Program-made: the position numbers and the translations under genes
The notes under the pieces: model-generated
Database searches by the model: none
What the model saw: only the letters and a program-made list of their open reading frames with translations
What the model was told of the DNA's origin: nothing
In this document: one piece after another, positions 1 through 5,303 of the stretch
How positions within the stretch are numbered: the stretch's first letter is position 1
Layout: every line of letters begins with the position of its first letter
Source: Nitrospirota bacterium
Lineage (GTDB): Bacteria > Nitrospinota_A > UBA7883
Assembly (NCBI GenBank): GCA_011052055.1
Contig: DRJW01000161.1
Coordinates: 1 to 5,628, forward strand
DNA length: 5,628 nucleotides
Direction of reading: 5' to 3'

Positions 1-1
1 G

Positions 2-148
2 CTGGGGGGACTTGTGGACGACAGGGAATCGGCCACAATCGCCGTAAACGTTATCGCCATAAATAAAGGCGTCAGCATCATCCGCGTTCACGATGTTGAA
101 AAGAATATTCAGGCTGTACGCATGGCCGATTTTATTAACAATTCGTAA
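2..148 (+). CDS. folP: Dihydropteroate synthase, C-terminal fragment
   Basis: This is the last 48 codons of a gene whose start lies left of the window; it ends in TAA. The frame reads IIRVHDV at fragment residues 26-32, then an alternating hydrophobic helix (AVRMADFI). That is the signature C-terminal strand and helix of dihydropteroate synthase. In the family, the Arg and His of R-x-H-D-V contact the pterin pyrophosphate/sulfonamide pocket. The preceding ESATIAVNVIAINKGV matches the family helix that ends in a Gly before this strand. The enzyme condenses p-aminobenzoate with hydroxymethyl-dihydropterin pyrophosphate in cytosolic folate synthesis. The related corrinoid methyltransferases (AcsE/MeTr) share the TIM barrel but lack this RVHDV ending, so FolP is preferred. 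A core methionine synthase follows 85 nt downstream on the same strand, a C1-metabolism neighbourhood. Confidence 0.88.
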   Translation: MGGLVDDRESATIAVNVIAINKGVSIIRVHDVEKNIQAVRMADFINNS

Positions 149-222
149 TCGGTCTCATGCTATCGTGACTGTGTAATGCAGATGATCGTCTGGCGAATAT
201 TTTCACACTACATTCATCATCA

Positions 223-228
223 GAGGGG
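223..228 (+). promoter_or_regulatory. Shine-Dalgarno site of the methionine synthase gene
   Basis: GAGGGG lies five bases before the ATG at 234 and continues into a purine-rich stretch. It is a strong ribosome-binding site and supports this start. No convincing sigma70 promoter is visible in the 85-nt gap after folP, so read-through from folP is plausible. Confidence 0.7.
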
Positions 229-233
229 CGGAA

Positions 234-1154
234 ATGAAATTGACAACAACTGTTATCGGCAGTTATCCATACGGGCGCATTGCCCCTGAAGAGGCGATAG
301 CGCGGGCTGTCGAAGATCAGATCGAAGCCGGGGTTGACGTGATTTCCGACGGGCAGGTGCGGGCGGATATGGTGGCTTTGTTCGTCAAAGGAATCCCCGG
401 ATTTGACCTTCAGGGGCGAAAATATAACGTTATCTCTAAAATCACTCCACCTGACAAGCCGATTTCCATCGATGACCTGCGTCTGGCCAAAGGGCATTTA
501 AAAGGCCGGGCCAAATTAAAAGGAATCATAACCGGCCCCACCACGATAGCTCATTGCGCTATTCTCACCGATACCGCGCCTTACAAGCCAAGCGTAATGC
601 CGGAAGGAGCGCAGTCGATGGTGGTGGATGAAGAATTGGTATTGGACATCGCCCACGCGATGGCGCGGGAAGCTGAATTTCTGACCGAGGAAGGATTTGA
701 TATCATCCAGATCGACGAGCCTTTCCTCTCCATGCCGGATATTGATCTTGACCTTGCGTTACGCGCCTTGAAAATCGTCTCCGAACCGGTTAAATTCTCC
801 GCGCTTCACGTCTGCGGCGACATTTCAAATATTATGAAGAGGCTTGTGGACGCGCCTGTGGACATGGTGGAGGTAGAAGGACAACATCTGGTCAACCTCG
901 ACTGGTTGAACGCCAAATTGCTTGAGGAAAAGAAAAAGAAAATCTGCTGGGGCGTCATATCCGTCAACACAAACCAGGTCGAAGAAGTGGACGAGATCGT
1001 GAACAGGATTCAGGCCGGTGTGGACAAGGTGGGCGCTGAAAACATATGGATTTCTCCCGATTGCGGCATGAGAGTCAGAAAACCAGAGTCAGCGAAACTA
1101 AAGCTTGAGCGGATGGTACAAGCAGTCCGCCAGGTCGAACAGGCGGTTAGCTGA
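234..1154 (+). CDS. Core (single-domain) methionine synthase, MetE C-terminal-domain type
   Basis: This 306-aa protein corresponds only to the catalytic C-terminal barrel of cobalamin-independent MetE (about 750 aa) and lacks the N-terminal half. Visible landmarks are the IGSYP loop (8-12) that cradles homocysteine, SDGQVRADMV (38-47), ITGPTT (99-104), IDEP (160-163), and the zinc ligands His192, Cys194 (HVCG), Glu215 (VEVEG) and Cys277 (PDCG). All four ligands line up with E. coli MetE H641, C643, E665 and C726. Gln41 sits where E. coli MetE has the homocysteine-contacting Glu484. Known short homologues, such as archaeal MetE and the Dehalococcoides core MetE, take the methyl group from methylated corrinoid rather than methyl-tetrahydrofolate. 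That donor is therefore inferred here. A strong SD supports the start, and folP lies directly upstream. Cytosolic. A different zinc-dependent thiol methyltransferase is possible but less likely. Confidence 0.85.
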   Translation: MKLTTTVIGSYPYGRIAPEEAIARAVEDQIEAGVDVISDGQVRADMVALFVKGIPGFDLQGRKYNVISKITPPDKPISIDDLRLAKGHLKGRAKLKGIITGPTTIAHCAILTDTAPYKPSVMPEGAQSMVVDEELVLDIAHAMAREAEFLTEEGFDIIQIDEPFLSMPDIDLDLALRALKIVSEPVKFSALHVCGDISNIMKRLVDAPVDMVEVEGQHLVNLDWLNAKLLEEKKKKICWGVISVNTNQVEEVDEIVNRIQAGVDKVGAENIWISPDCGMRVRKPESAKLKLERMVQAVRQVEQAVS

Positions 1155-1178
1155 TAACCACCCAAGCCCCAGAAGCTT

Positions 1179-1205
1179 GAATTAAGTAAGGTGTCCCCGG
1201 AACTC
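1179..1205 (+). repeat. Left terminal inverted repeat of the cassette
   Basis: This copy reads GAATTAAGTA, one mismatch, GGTGTCCCC, one mismatch, then GAA, compared with the reverse complement of 2831-2857. The sequence after position 1205 diverges, as does the sequence before 1179. It starts 24 bp after the methionine synthase stop codon. Confidence 0.8.
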
Positions 1206-1280
1206 CCGACCTCGGATTCGGTAATCATAGTATTATAAATAAGTTATCTATGCGTTTTAATTTGATCCTGACGAATTCGC

Positions 1281-1309
1281 TTGCTATGACTGAAAATATC
1301 GCAGATAAT
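1281..1309 (+). promoter_or_regulatory. Candidate sigma70 promoter pointing at the nuclease gene tail
   Basis: TTGCTA (1281-1286) and GATAAT (1304-1309) are separated by exactly 17 bp, a good -35/-10 pair, and the -10 matches 5 of 6 consensus bases. Transcription would start near 1316 and run for about 75 nt into the hairpin and T-tract at 1352-1393. No open reading frame of note lies downstream on this strand, so the likely product is a short RNA. The call rests on motif match only. Confidence 0.4.
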
Positions 1310-1315
1310 GTGCCC

Positions 1316-1393
1316 GTTCTTTGCCAGTGGCAGTAGAATCTACAAAGGCTTCCGCTGAGCCAGCCTAGCAAATCAGCGGTTTTATTTATTTTT
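1316..1393 (+). ncRNA. Candidate small RNA, convergent with the BECR-like nuclease gene
   Basis: The proposed RNA begins 7 nt after the GATAAT box and ends at the T-rich tract after the 1352-1379 hairpin. Its 5' part contains CTTTG (1319-1323) able to pair with CAAAG (1343-1347), and a smaller GTAG-AAT-CTAC hairpin at 1333-1343. Its 3' part is the terminator hairpin. The last bases overlap the stop codon and final codons of the minus-strand nuclease gene, so it would be antisense to the end of that mRNA. This segment also accounts for most of the otherwise empty stretch from 1206 to 1381. No known RNA family is recognised, and its existence is inferred from the promoter and terminator alone. 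Confidence 0.3.
1352..1393 (+). terminator. Rho-independent terminator, plus-strand orientation
   Basis: CCGCTGA (1352-1358) and TCAGCGG (1373-1379) form a perfect 7-bp stem with a 14-nt loop. The T-rich tract TTTTATTTATTTTT follows at once on the plus strand. On the minus strand the hairpin is preceded by A residues and has no T-tract after it, so it acts mainly on plus-strand transcripts. These are either read-through from the methionine synthase or the candidate RNA starting near 1316. Confidence 0.55.
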
Positions 1394-1825
1394 CCCATCG
1401 CTCCATTTTGGACTTTGCTTTATTCTTTTAATGCTTAAATCACTATCAGCTATGAACGCCGTAATGAACTGAGCTTTTGTGTTGTCCTTCATGCTGATAA
1501 TTACAATATAGTTTTCCACGACAACCGCTACTCGCCTGCTGTGATCATGACGTTTTCGGCGATTATCCCACCCTACAAATAATTCGGCATTTGGGTCTTT
1601 TAACGCCGCTTTGATCCAATCTATTCGTTCAGATCGCCGCCAGGAGAATTTATCCTTGTTGCTATCCCGATTGCTACTTTCAAAAAAGCAGTGATCAAAA
1701 CAATTTTTTCTAAACCTAACCTCGATTCCATCAAAAGTCATAATTGGCTTGCGACAATAGACTGATTCATAATGAACGCGGTATTCGCCCTCAGTTTCAT
1801 AGCGCACCAATAAAGGTAGCTTCAA
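1382..1825 (-). CDS. Small BECR-fold RNase-like protein (PBECR type), putative toxin
   Basis: This is a 147-aa protein from the TTG at 1825 (MKLPLLVRYETEGEY). An in-frame GTG at 1840 would add five residues, but GGGGGTGG lies a few bases before the TTG and the GTG has no SD. Visible features are a basic/aromatic segment around VRFRK (36-40) followed by FDHCFFESS (43-51), then RIDWIKAAL (67-75) with a following Pro, then VGWD (84-87), a hydrophobic strand VAVVVENYIVII (99-110), and FITAF at 120-124. A C-terminal F-x-T-A-F strand after an R...WI...L..P helix is typical of phage Barnase-EndoU-ColicinE5/D-RelE nucleases, which cleave RNA. His45 is a candidate catalytic residue. The gene begins one base after the DUF3800 stop codon, so translation is probably coupled. 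RNase activity is inferred. The fold assignment rests on motif recognition alone. Confidence 0.62.
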   Translation of the reverse strand: MKLPLLVRYETEGEYRVHYESVYCRKPIMTFDGIEVRFRKNCFDHCFFESSNRDSNKDKFSWRRSERIDWIKAALKDPNAELFVGWDNRRKRHDHSRRVAVVVENYIVIISMKDNTKAQFITAFIADSDLSIKRIKQSPKWSDGKNK

Positions 1826-1826
1826 C

Positions 1827-2528
1827 CTACCACCCCCCACGGAGGTCGATCATAAATACATTAAACTTTTCCTCATTTTTGACCGAATGCCCAATTCTTT
1901 TACCAATATTTCTTTCGATTTGAGAGACAACAGCGCTTTTTGCCGTTCCCTCGTTAAGAGCCTTATTGAGTTGCGCTGATACTGCGCCAGTAAGGACATC
2001 AGCTAATTGCACTAAAACAGATTCTTTAGAACGGACTGCCTGGACATTTAAAATAGTTGAAGAGAGGTTGCTATTGTTCAAACAACGTTGCAACACAGGC
2101 AATCGATCAGCCCGGCGGTTAAGTTTGTAGTCACAAAATATCTGATATTCATTCCAGTCGAATATCCAGTGGTGCAACATCTGATAGTAGAATTTGTAAA
2201 ATCCCAATTCCTGATCGCTGTCATGAAACTTTCGTAGCTTGACTTTCTTATGCTCTACCGCTATACAACGGAAACGCAATTGGCCGCCTTGATTGAAAAA
2301 CCATTCGATCAAATCAATATAAAATCCCTGCCGAGAATGTGACACCTTCTTCCACTTGAACTCACCGCCAACTTTATGTTGGTCGCGCAATTTATGAATA
2401 GCTTGCTTGTATTGATCCCGGCTTTCTGTTCTGAGCCACAGACTGCCAATAACCATAAATTCTGATTGCGGTTTTTTAGAACTAAGCAAATCAGGTCGGC
2501 TTTCGTCACAGTAAACGTCAAATTTCAT
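1827..2528 (-). CDS. DUF3800 family protein (predicted RNase H-like fold)
   Basis: This is a 233-aa protein. The start is the ATG at 2528, with AGGA about 8 bp upstream (TTAGGAAACGCTGT before ATG). A TTG at 2561 would add 11 residues but lacks such a site and overlaps the upstream gene. Hallmarks of DUF3800 are present: YCDES at residues 6-10, GEFKW (55-59), an Asp in FCDYK (131-135), and QLADVLTGAV (174-183) near the C terminus. Acidic residues D8, E56, D133 and D177 are positioned like a metal-binding cluster. The family is predicted to share the RNase H/integrase-like fold and is often found in mobile and defence contexts; its biochemical role is not established. It is the middle gene of the inverted-repeat cassette, 16 bp after the 89-aa gene and 1 bp before the BECR-like gene. 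The reading frame is intact. Confidence 0.78.
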   Translation of the reverse strand: MKFDVYCDESRPDLLSSKKPQSEFMVIGSLWLRTESRDQYKQAIHKLRDQHKVGGEFKWKKVSHSRQGFYIDLIEWFFNQGGQLRFRCIAVEHKKVKLRKFHDSDQELGFYKFYYQMLHHWIFDWNEYQIFCDYKLNRRADRLPVLQRCLNNSNLSSTILNVQAVRSKESVLVQLADVLTGAVSAQLNKALNEGTAKSAVVSQIERNIGKRIGHSVKNEEKFNVFMIDLRGGW

Positions 2529-2544
2529 ACAGCGTTTCCTAAAG

Positions 2545-2814
2545 TCATATATGATTATCAATAACGTTGCTGAAAAGTTCGCTGGGTGTTTTTATCAAAT
2601 TAGCCAACTTTGAAGATATATCTTTATCCTGGAGTTCACTGATCCTTTGCTTCACTTGTTTGATTTTCTTGAAATCAACGGTTAACCAGTGCGTCATATT
2701 ATGTTCTAAAGCGGTTTCAAGATGTTCAGTATCGAATCGTTCTTTTTCGGATGTAATAAAAATGGACAAAGAACCACCCGCTGTTCCCCCTGCTAACGCG
2801 CTACCGTCTGCCAA
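2545..2814 (-). CDS. Hypothetical 89-aa protein, first gene of the cassette
   Basis: This small protein is not recognised. It starts at a TTG (2814) with GGGAG four bases upstream; no ATG is in frame upstream before a stop. Residues 1-15 are a Gly/Ala-rich low-complexity stretch (MADGSALAGGTAGGS). A hydrophobic strand (LSIFIT) follows, then a charged segment with predicted helices (KIKQVKQRISELQDKDI, about 50-66). No signal peptide or membrane segment is visible. It lies 16 bp upstream of the DUF3800 gene and just inside the right inverted repeat, so it would be translated first. Its position and size would suit an antitoxin or regulator of the two downstream nuclease-like proteins, but nothing in the sequence proves that. 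It could also be a truncated remnant, with real translation starting at the internal Met40. Confidence 0.42.
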   Translation of the reverse strand: MADGSALAGGTAGGSLSIFITSEKERFDTEHLETALEHNMTHWLTVDFKKIKQVKQRISELQDKDISSKLANLIKTPSELFSNVIDNHI

Positions 2815-2830
2815 ATGACTCCCATCATGA

Positions 2831-2857
2831 GAATTCGGGGGACACCATACTTAATTC
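2831..2857 (-). repeat. Right terminal inverted repeat of the cassette
   Basis: Read on the minus strand from 2857, this copy gives GAATTAAGTA, T, GGTGTCCCC, C, GAATTC, and differs from the left copy at three positions. It lies 14 bp beyond the stop codon of the 146-aa membrane protein gene and 16 bp upstream of the first cassette gene. Confidence 0.8.
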
Positions 2858-2870
2858 TAAGTATCTTTTT
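2847..2870 (+). repeat. Hairpin spanning the cassette end and its flank, terminator-like on the plus strand
   Basis: ATACTTA (2847-2853) and TAAGTAT (2858-2864) form a perfect 7-bp stem with a 4-nt loop. One arm is inside the terminal repeat and the other is outside it. CTTTTT follows on the plus strand, so plus-strand transcripts leaving the cassette could terminate here. On the minus strand there is no T-tract, so transcription from the envelope operon could run on into the cassette. The left end has only a weak counterpart (CTTGAATTAAG). Confidence 0.5.
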
Positions 2871-2871
2871 A

Positions 2872-3312
2872 TCACTTACCAGCTTGCAGGTCGTTTAGCA
2901 TTGCGTCGGCCTCGGCGTGCAACTGCGACGCCTGCTCGCGGACTGATTCGCTGAAAGATGGATCGCCAGCCACGTATCGCATAAGAAAAAGCATACTTGC
3001 AAGCTCCGACCCCACGTAAAGCTGTTTGGCGCCCGCCACCGGAGTTTTAAGGCTGAAGGCCTTGCCGGAAAGCTTCCCGGACAGCGTCTCAATTTTTTCA
3101 TCAAGTGTCCTCGATGTTACCGGGTAACTTGTCTCCAGCGTCTCCAGCCGCCCGTCCAGATTAAGAAAAAGGGATGATATAAACCCTAAAGCGACCAAAC
3201 CGATTATAATAGAAAGCAGAGACAATACCCTGGACAGATTGAATTGCTCGGAGCCTCCCGCCCCAGCTCCCGCCTCGTCCACATCTTGCGCCGCGCCTGT
3301 TTCTTCATTCAT
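2872..3312 (-). CDS. Single-pass membrane protein, last gene of the ExbB/ExbD operon
   Basis: This 146-aa protein is of no recognised family. An acidic, Gly/Ala-rich N-terminal tail (1-24) precedes one clear transmembrane helix at about 27-50 (VLSLLSIIIGLVALGFISS). A heptad-like stretch that could form a short coiled coil follows (about 53-82). The C-terminal region (95-143) is helical and charged. Topology is ambiguous because the tail is acidic. The ATG at 3312 has AGGGGGT five bases upstream, a strong SD. It lies 83 bp after the exported-protein gene on the same strand. That gap holds a weak TACCG/CGGTA dyad (3344-3364) but no convincing promoter. It probably belongs to the operon as an accessory or anchor component of the ExbB/ExbD machine, which is an inference from context only. 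Confidence 0.72.
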   Translation of the reverse strand: MNEETGAAQDVDEAGAGAGGSEQFNLSRVLSLLSIIIGLVALGFISSLFLNLDGRLETLETSYPVTSRTLDEKIETLSGKLSGKAFSLKTPVAGAKQLYVGSELASMLFLMRYVAGDPSFSESVREQASQLHAEADAMLNDLQAGK

Positions 3313-3395
3313 ACCGACCCCCTAGCTTTTACTTGTTATGTTTTACCGAAATTACTCTACGGTATACCCAGCTATCCCTAAATTCAAGAGGTCGA

Positions 3396-4130
3396 TCATT
3401 TTTTTACAAAAATTTTCATAAACTCTTCTACCTCTTTTTCGCTAAAAGTCTCGTCCGCCTCTTTCATCTCTTCGGCCACAGATTCCGGATCGTCGGCCAC
3501 CGCTTCGCAAAGCATGGCGAACGGACTTATGACCGACTCCATATCCGCCCTGGCCAGAGAATTTTGTATGATTGGAAACGATTTTGTCAGCTTATCGATG
3601 GGCCCCGATCCGGTGACCAGATATATGTCATAGTCGATTAAAGACCCCTCGTCGCCATCCTCCAATCGTGCTCGAATCACGACAAATCCTCCCCCGGACG
3701 TTTTGAGCCCTATCCCCAGGGGAAACCTGAACAAAAAAGTAAATTTCAAAACTTTTGTCTTTTCGTCCCCGGCAAGCGGTTTTAACTCATAACTCCTGCC
3801 GATTGCCGTCATCTCCCACTCGCCCTCTTCTTTATCCAGCGAAAATGAAAGAGACGAGCCTTGCGCCTGCTCGGCCAGCCTGTACGCCAGCCAGGGGCGC
3901 GCAAAAAAGTGGTCTACAATTTTTAAAGGCGCTTCGATTCGCCTGCCGCGAAGCATTAACGGCTCGCGCGCCGCCGCGCGGACAAGCAGGCTGTCTTTTT
4001 TGGAAATGATTTTGGAAGGATACGGCAAAGGCTTATCATCCAACCCGCCTTTATCCCGTTGCGCGCCAGAACATGGATTGGCCGTCAGCCAGATACAGCA
4101 AAAAACAAGCGCCGCAACATGGCGGATCAT
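3396..4130 (-). CDS. Exported 244-aa protein of unknown function in the ExbB/ExbD operon
   Basis: The N-terminus is a typical Sec signal: Arg3, a hydrophobic core (VAALVFCCIWLTA) and a likely cleavage site after SGA near residue 23. The cysteines in it do not fit a lipobox, so a soluble periplasmic protein is expected. The mature part has an amphipathic helix (IVDHFFARPWLAYRLAEQA, 71-89), then alternating beta strands (93-175, including KFTFLFRFPLG and GGFVVIRARL) and a C-terminal helical region ending in a very acidic tail (213-237). A helix followed by a curved beta sheet resembles START/SRPBCC lipid-binding folds; this is a weak guess. The start codon overlaps the exbD stop as ATGA and has no SD of its own, so it is translationally coupled to ExbD. 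This ties its function to the ExbB/ExbD complex. Confidence 0.78.
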   Translation of the reverse strand: MIRHVAALVFCCIWLTANPCSGAQRDKGGLDDKPLPYPSKIISKKDSLLVRAAAREPLMLRGRRIEAPLKIVDHFFARPWLAYRLAEQAQGSSLSFSLDKEEGEWEMTAIGRSYELKPLAGDEKTKVLKFTFLFRFPLGIGLKTSGGGFVVIRARLEDGDEGSLIDYDIYLVTGSGPIDKLTKSFPIIQNSLARADMESVISPFAMLCEAVADDPESVAEEMKEADETFSEKEVEEFMKIFVKK

Positions 4131-4525
4131 TGGACGGTTATGGCTATATCGAAAATACCGGCGGTCTTACAAATTCCCATTATTTTCACTACATAGCCGT
4201 ATTCGAGTTTCCGGTCGGCCCGTATGACGGCGGATCGTTTCTTAAACGCCGGATCTTTTTTAGCAAGCAGTTTTCGCAGGTTTCCAGATGTTATCGATTC
4301 TCCGTTCAGAAAAATCTCTTTATCTACGGTTATTTCTATTTCATAAACCTTCTCCACCCGCGCGGCCACGCCCGCCTCCGTCTCCGGCAGTTCGATATCT
4401 ATCCGCCGCGTAAAATCTATAAAAGCCGTGGAGACCATAAAAAAGATAAGCAGTAAAAACACAACGTCGATAAGCGGCGCAAGCTGGAGCGAATAATCCT
4501 CTTCTTGCGTTCTTCGAAATTTCAT
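4127..4525 (-). CDS. exbD: ExbD/TolR-family biopolymer transport protein
   Basis: This is a 132-aa inner-membrane protein of family-typical length. A short cytoplasmic N-terminus (KFRRTQEEDYSLQ) leads to the hallmark LAPLIDVVFLLLIFFMVS (15-32). Asp20 is the protonatable residue equivalent to E. coli ExbD Asp25 / TolR Asp23, which couples proton flow to motion. The periplasmic domain (about 46-132) includes the usual LNGE turn (53-56 of that domain's strands: KEIFLNGESIT) and VIRADRKLEYGYVVKIM, both standard for ExbD/TolR. AGGCG six bases before the ATG provides the SD, and it overlaps the end of exbB (7-bp gap). With the upstream ExbB-like protein it should form an ExbB5D2-type ion-driven motor. 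ExbD and TolR cannot be separated by sequence alone; there is no TonB or TolA gene here. Confidence 0.92.
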   Translation of the reverse strand: MKFRRTQEEDYSLQLAPLIDVVFLLLIFFMVSTAFIDFTRRIDIELPETEAGVAARVEKVYEIEITVDKEIFLNGESITSGNLRKLLAKKDPAFKKRSAVIRADRKLEYGYVVKIMGICKTAGIFDIAITVQ

Positions 4526-4532
4526 AACACGC

Positions 4533-5285
4533 CTATTGATCGGCCTCCGGGTCCGTGTCTCTTTTCATGGAATGCTGGATATCCTCTATAAATTTCAGGC
4601 TCTCCTCTTCCATTTCGTAGACGAACTTGTCCACCTTGCCCCGAAAATAATGGTATACGGCAAGGGACGGAATGCCAACGATAAGACCGGCCGCTGTCGT
4701 AATCAGAGCTTCGGATATTCCAGAGGCCACAAGCCCCGGGTTGCCTGCGCCCGATTCGGAAATGACGTTAAATGCCTTTATCATGCCCAATACCGTCCCC
4801 AAAAGCCCAAGCATGGGTGTCAAGTTGGCCAGCACACCCAATCCGCGCAGGTTCGCCTGAAGCAGGGTCGCTTCATGGGAGCCTGCTGACTCTATCGCCC
4901 TTTCAATTTCAAGAATGCCGTACTGGGCGCGGGCGAGCCCCGCCTGGACGATTCTCGACATGGCCACATCGTGTGATTTGCACGCTCTTATGGCAAAGTC
5001 GAACTCGCCTTTGGCCGACATGCGCCGCGCGTCCGCCAGAAAATCTTTCTTTATAATTTTGTCGTGGCGCAAGTGGTATCCCCGCTCTAAAGTGATGGTC
5101 AGAGCCAGCAAGGAGCAAAACAGGATGGGCCACATCACCACCCCGCCTTTTTCTAACACGGTGACCAGCCAAATATCTGAAAACCAGGCACTGCCCGCCC
5201 AGGCGTTGGCGGGAGCCAAACAGGCCAAGAGCGCGGTAAAGACGAAAACGGACGCTGACAGATTTATCAGGTTTTCAGGTTTCAT
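4533..5285 (-). CDS. exbB: ExbB/TolQ/MotA-family proton channel protein
   Basis: This is a 250-aa protein from the ATG at 5285. A TTG at 5309 would add eight residues, but it lies inside a dyad and neither start has a strong SD. A cleavable-looking signal (about 9-30, ending ANAWA) is followed by TM1 (about 46-67), then a cytoplasmic domain (70-145). TM2 holds the signature TPMLGLLGTVLGMIKAF (156-172), and TM3 is ITTAAGLIVGIPSLAVYHYF (195-214). The LER motif (66-68), GLLGT-V-x-G and SEALITTAAGL are hallmarks of the MotA/TolQ/ExbB family, and Thr164 and Thr196/197 line the proton path in homologues. The C-terminal tail is acidic and cytoplasmic. The extended N-terminus with a signal is common in ExbB homologues of non-enterobacterial Gram-negatives. 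It is the first gene of a four-gene minus-strand operon, with exbD following after 7 bp. The protein powers an unidentified envelope process. Confidence 0.92.
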   Translation of the reverse strand: MKPENLINLSASVFVFTALLACLAPANAWAGSAWFSDIWLVTVLEKGGVVMWPILFCSLLALTITLERGYHLRHDKIIKKDFLADARRMSAKGEFDFAIRACKSHDVAMSRIVQAGLARAQYGILEIERAIESAGSHEATLLQANLRGLGVLANLTPMLGLLGTVLGMIKAFNVISESGAGNPGLVASGISEALITTAAGLIVGIPSLAVYHYFRGKVDKFVYEMEEESLKFIEDIQHSMKRDTDPEADQ

Positions 5286-5303
5286 GGCGATCTTTATATC
5301 ATA

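Larger units (their letters stand above)
1179..2857. mobile_element. Inverted-repeat-bounded cassette with three minus-strand genes, no transposase
   Basis: Two 27-bp inverted repeats (24 of 27 positions match) bracket this 1.7-kb block. It sits between the convergent stop codons of the methionine synthase (1154) and the 146-aa membrane protein (2872), only 24 and 14 bp outside the repeats. The interior is visibly richer in A and T than the operon on its right and encodes proteins unrelated to either neighbour. No transposase, integrase or clear target-site duplication is visible, so the unit would have to be mobilised in trans or be a decayed element. GTGTCCCC-type repeats recall the palindromes associated with Y1/REP-type transposases (RAYTs). 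That link is from memory and unverified. The boundaries are well supported; the element class is not. Confidence 0.6.

Noticed and set aside
135..497. 120-aa open frame on the minus strand overlapping the start of the methionine synthase
   Set aside because: It is antisense to a well-supported gene with a strong SD and shows no family resemblance.
1319..1379. Integron attC-like site suggested by paired short repeats before the nuclease gene tail
   Set aside because: The conserved GTT and AAC core sites of attC are absent; the hairpins fit a small RNA plus terminator better.
1842..3399. 12-base direct repeat GAGGTCGATCAT at 1842-1853 and 3388-3399
   Set aside because: One copy lies within the DUF3800 coding tail, the other in the end of the 244-aa gene; no extended similarity or symmetrical placement, so chance is likely.
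4070..4100. Lipoprotein signal in the 244-aa exported protein (Cys20)
   Set aside because: Residues before Cys20 are A-N-P, which does not fit the lipobox; a standard signal peptidase I site after SGA fits better.
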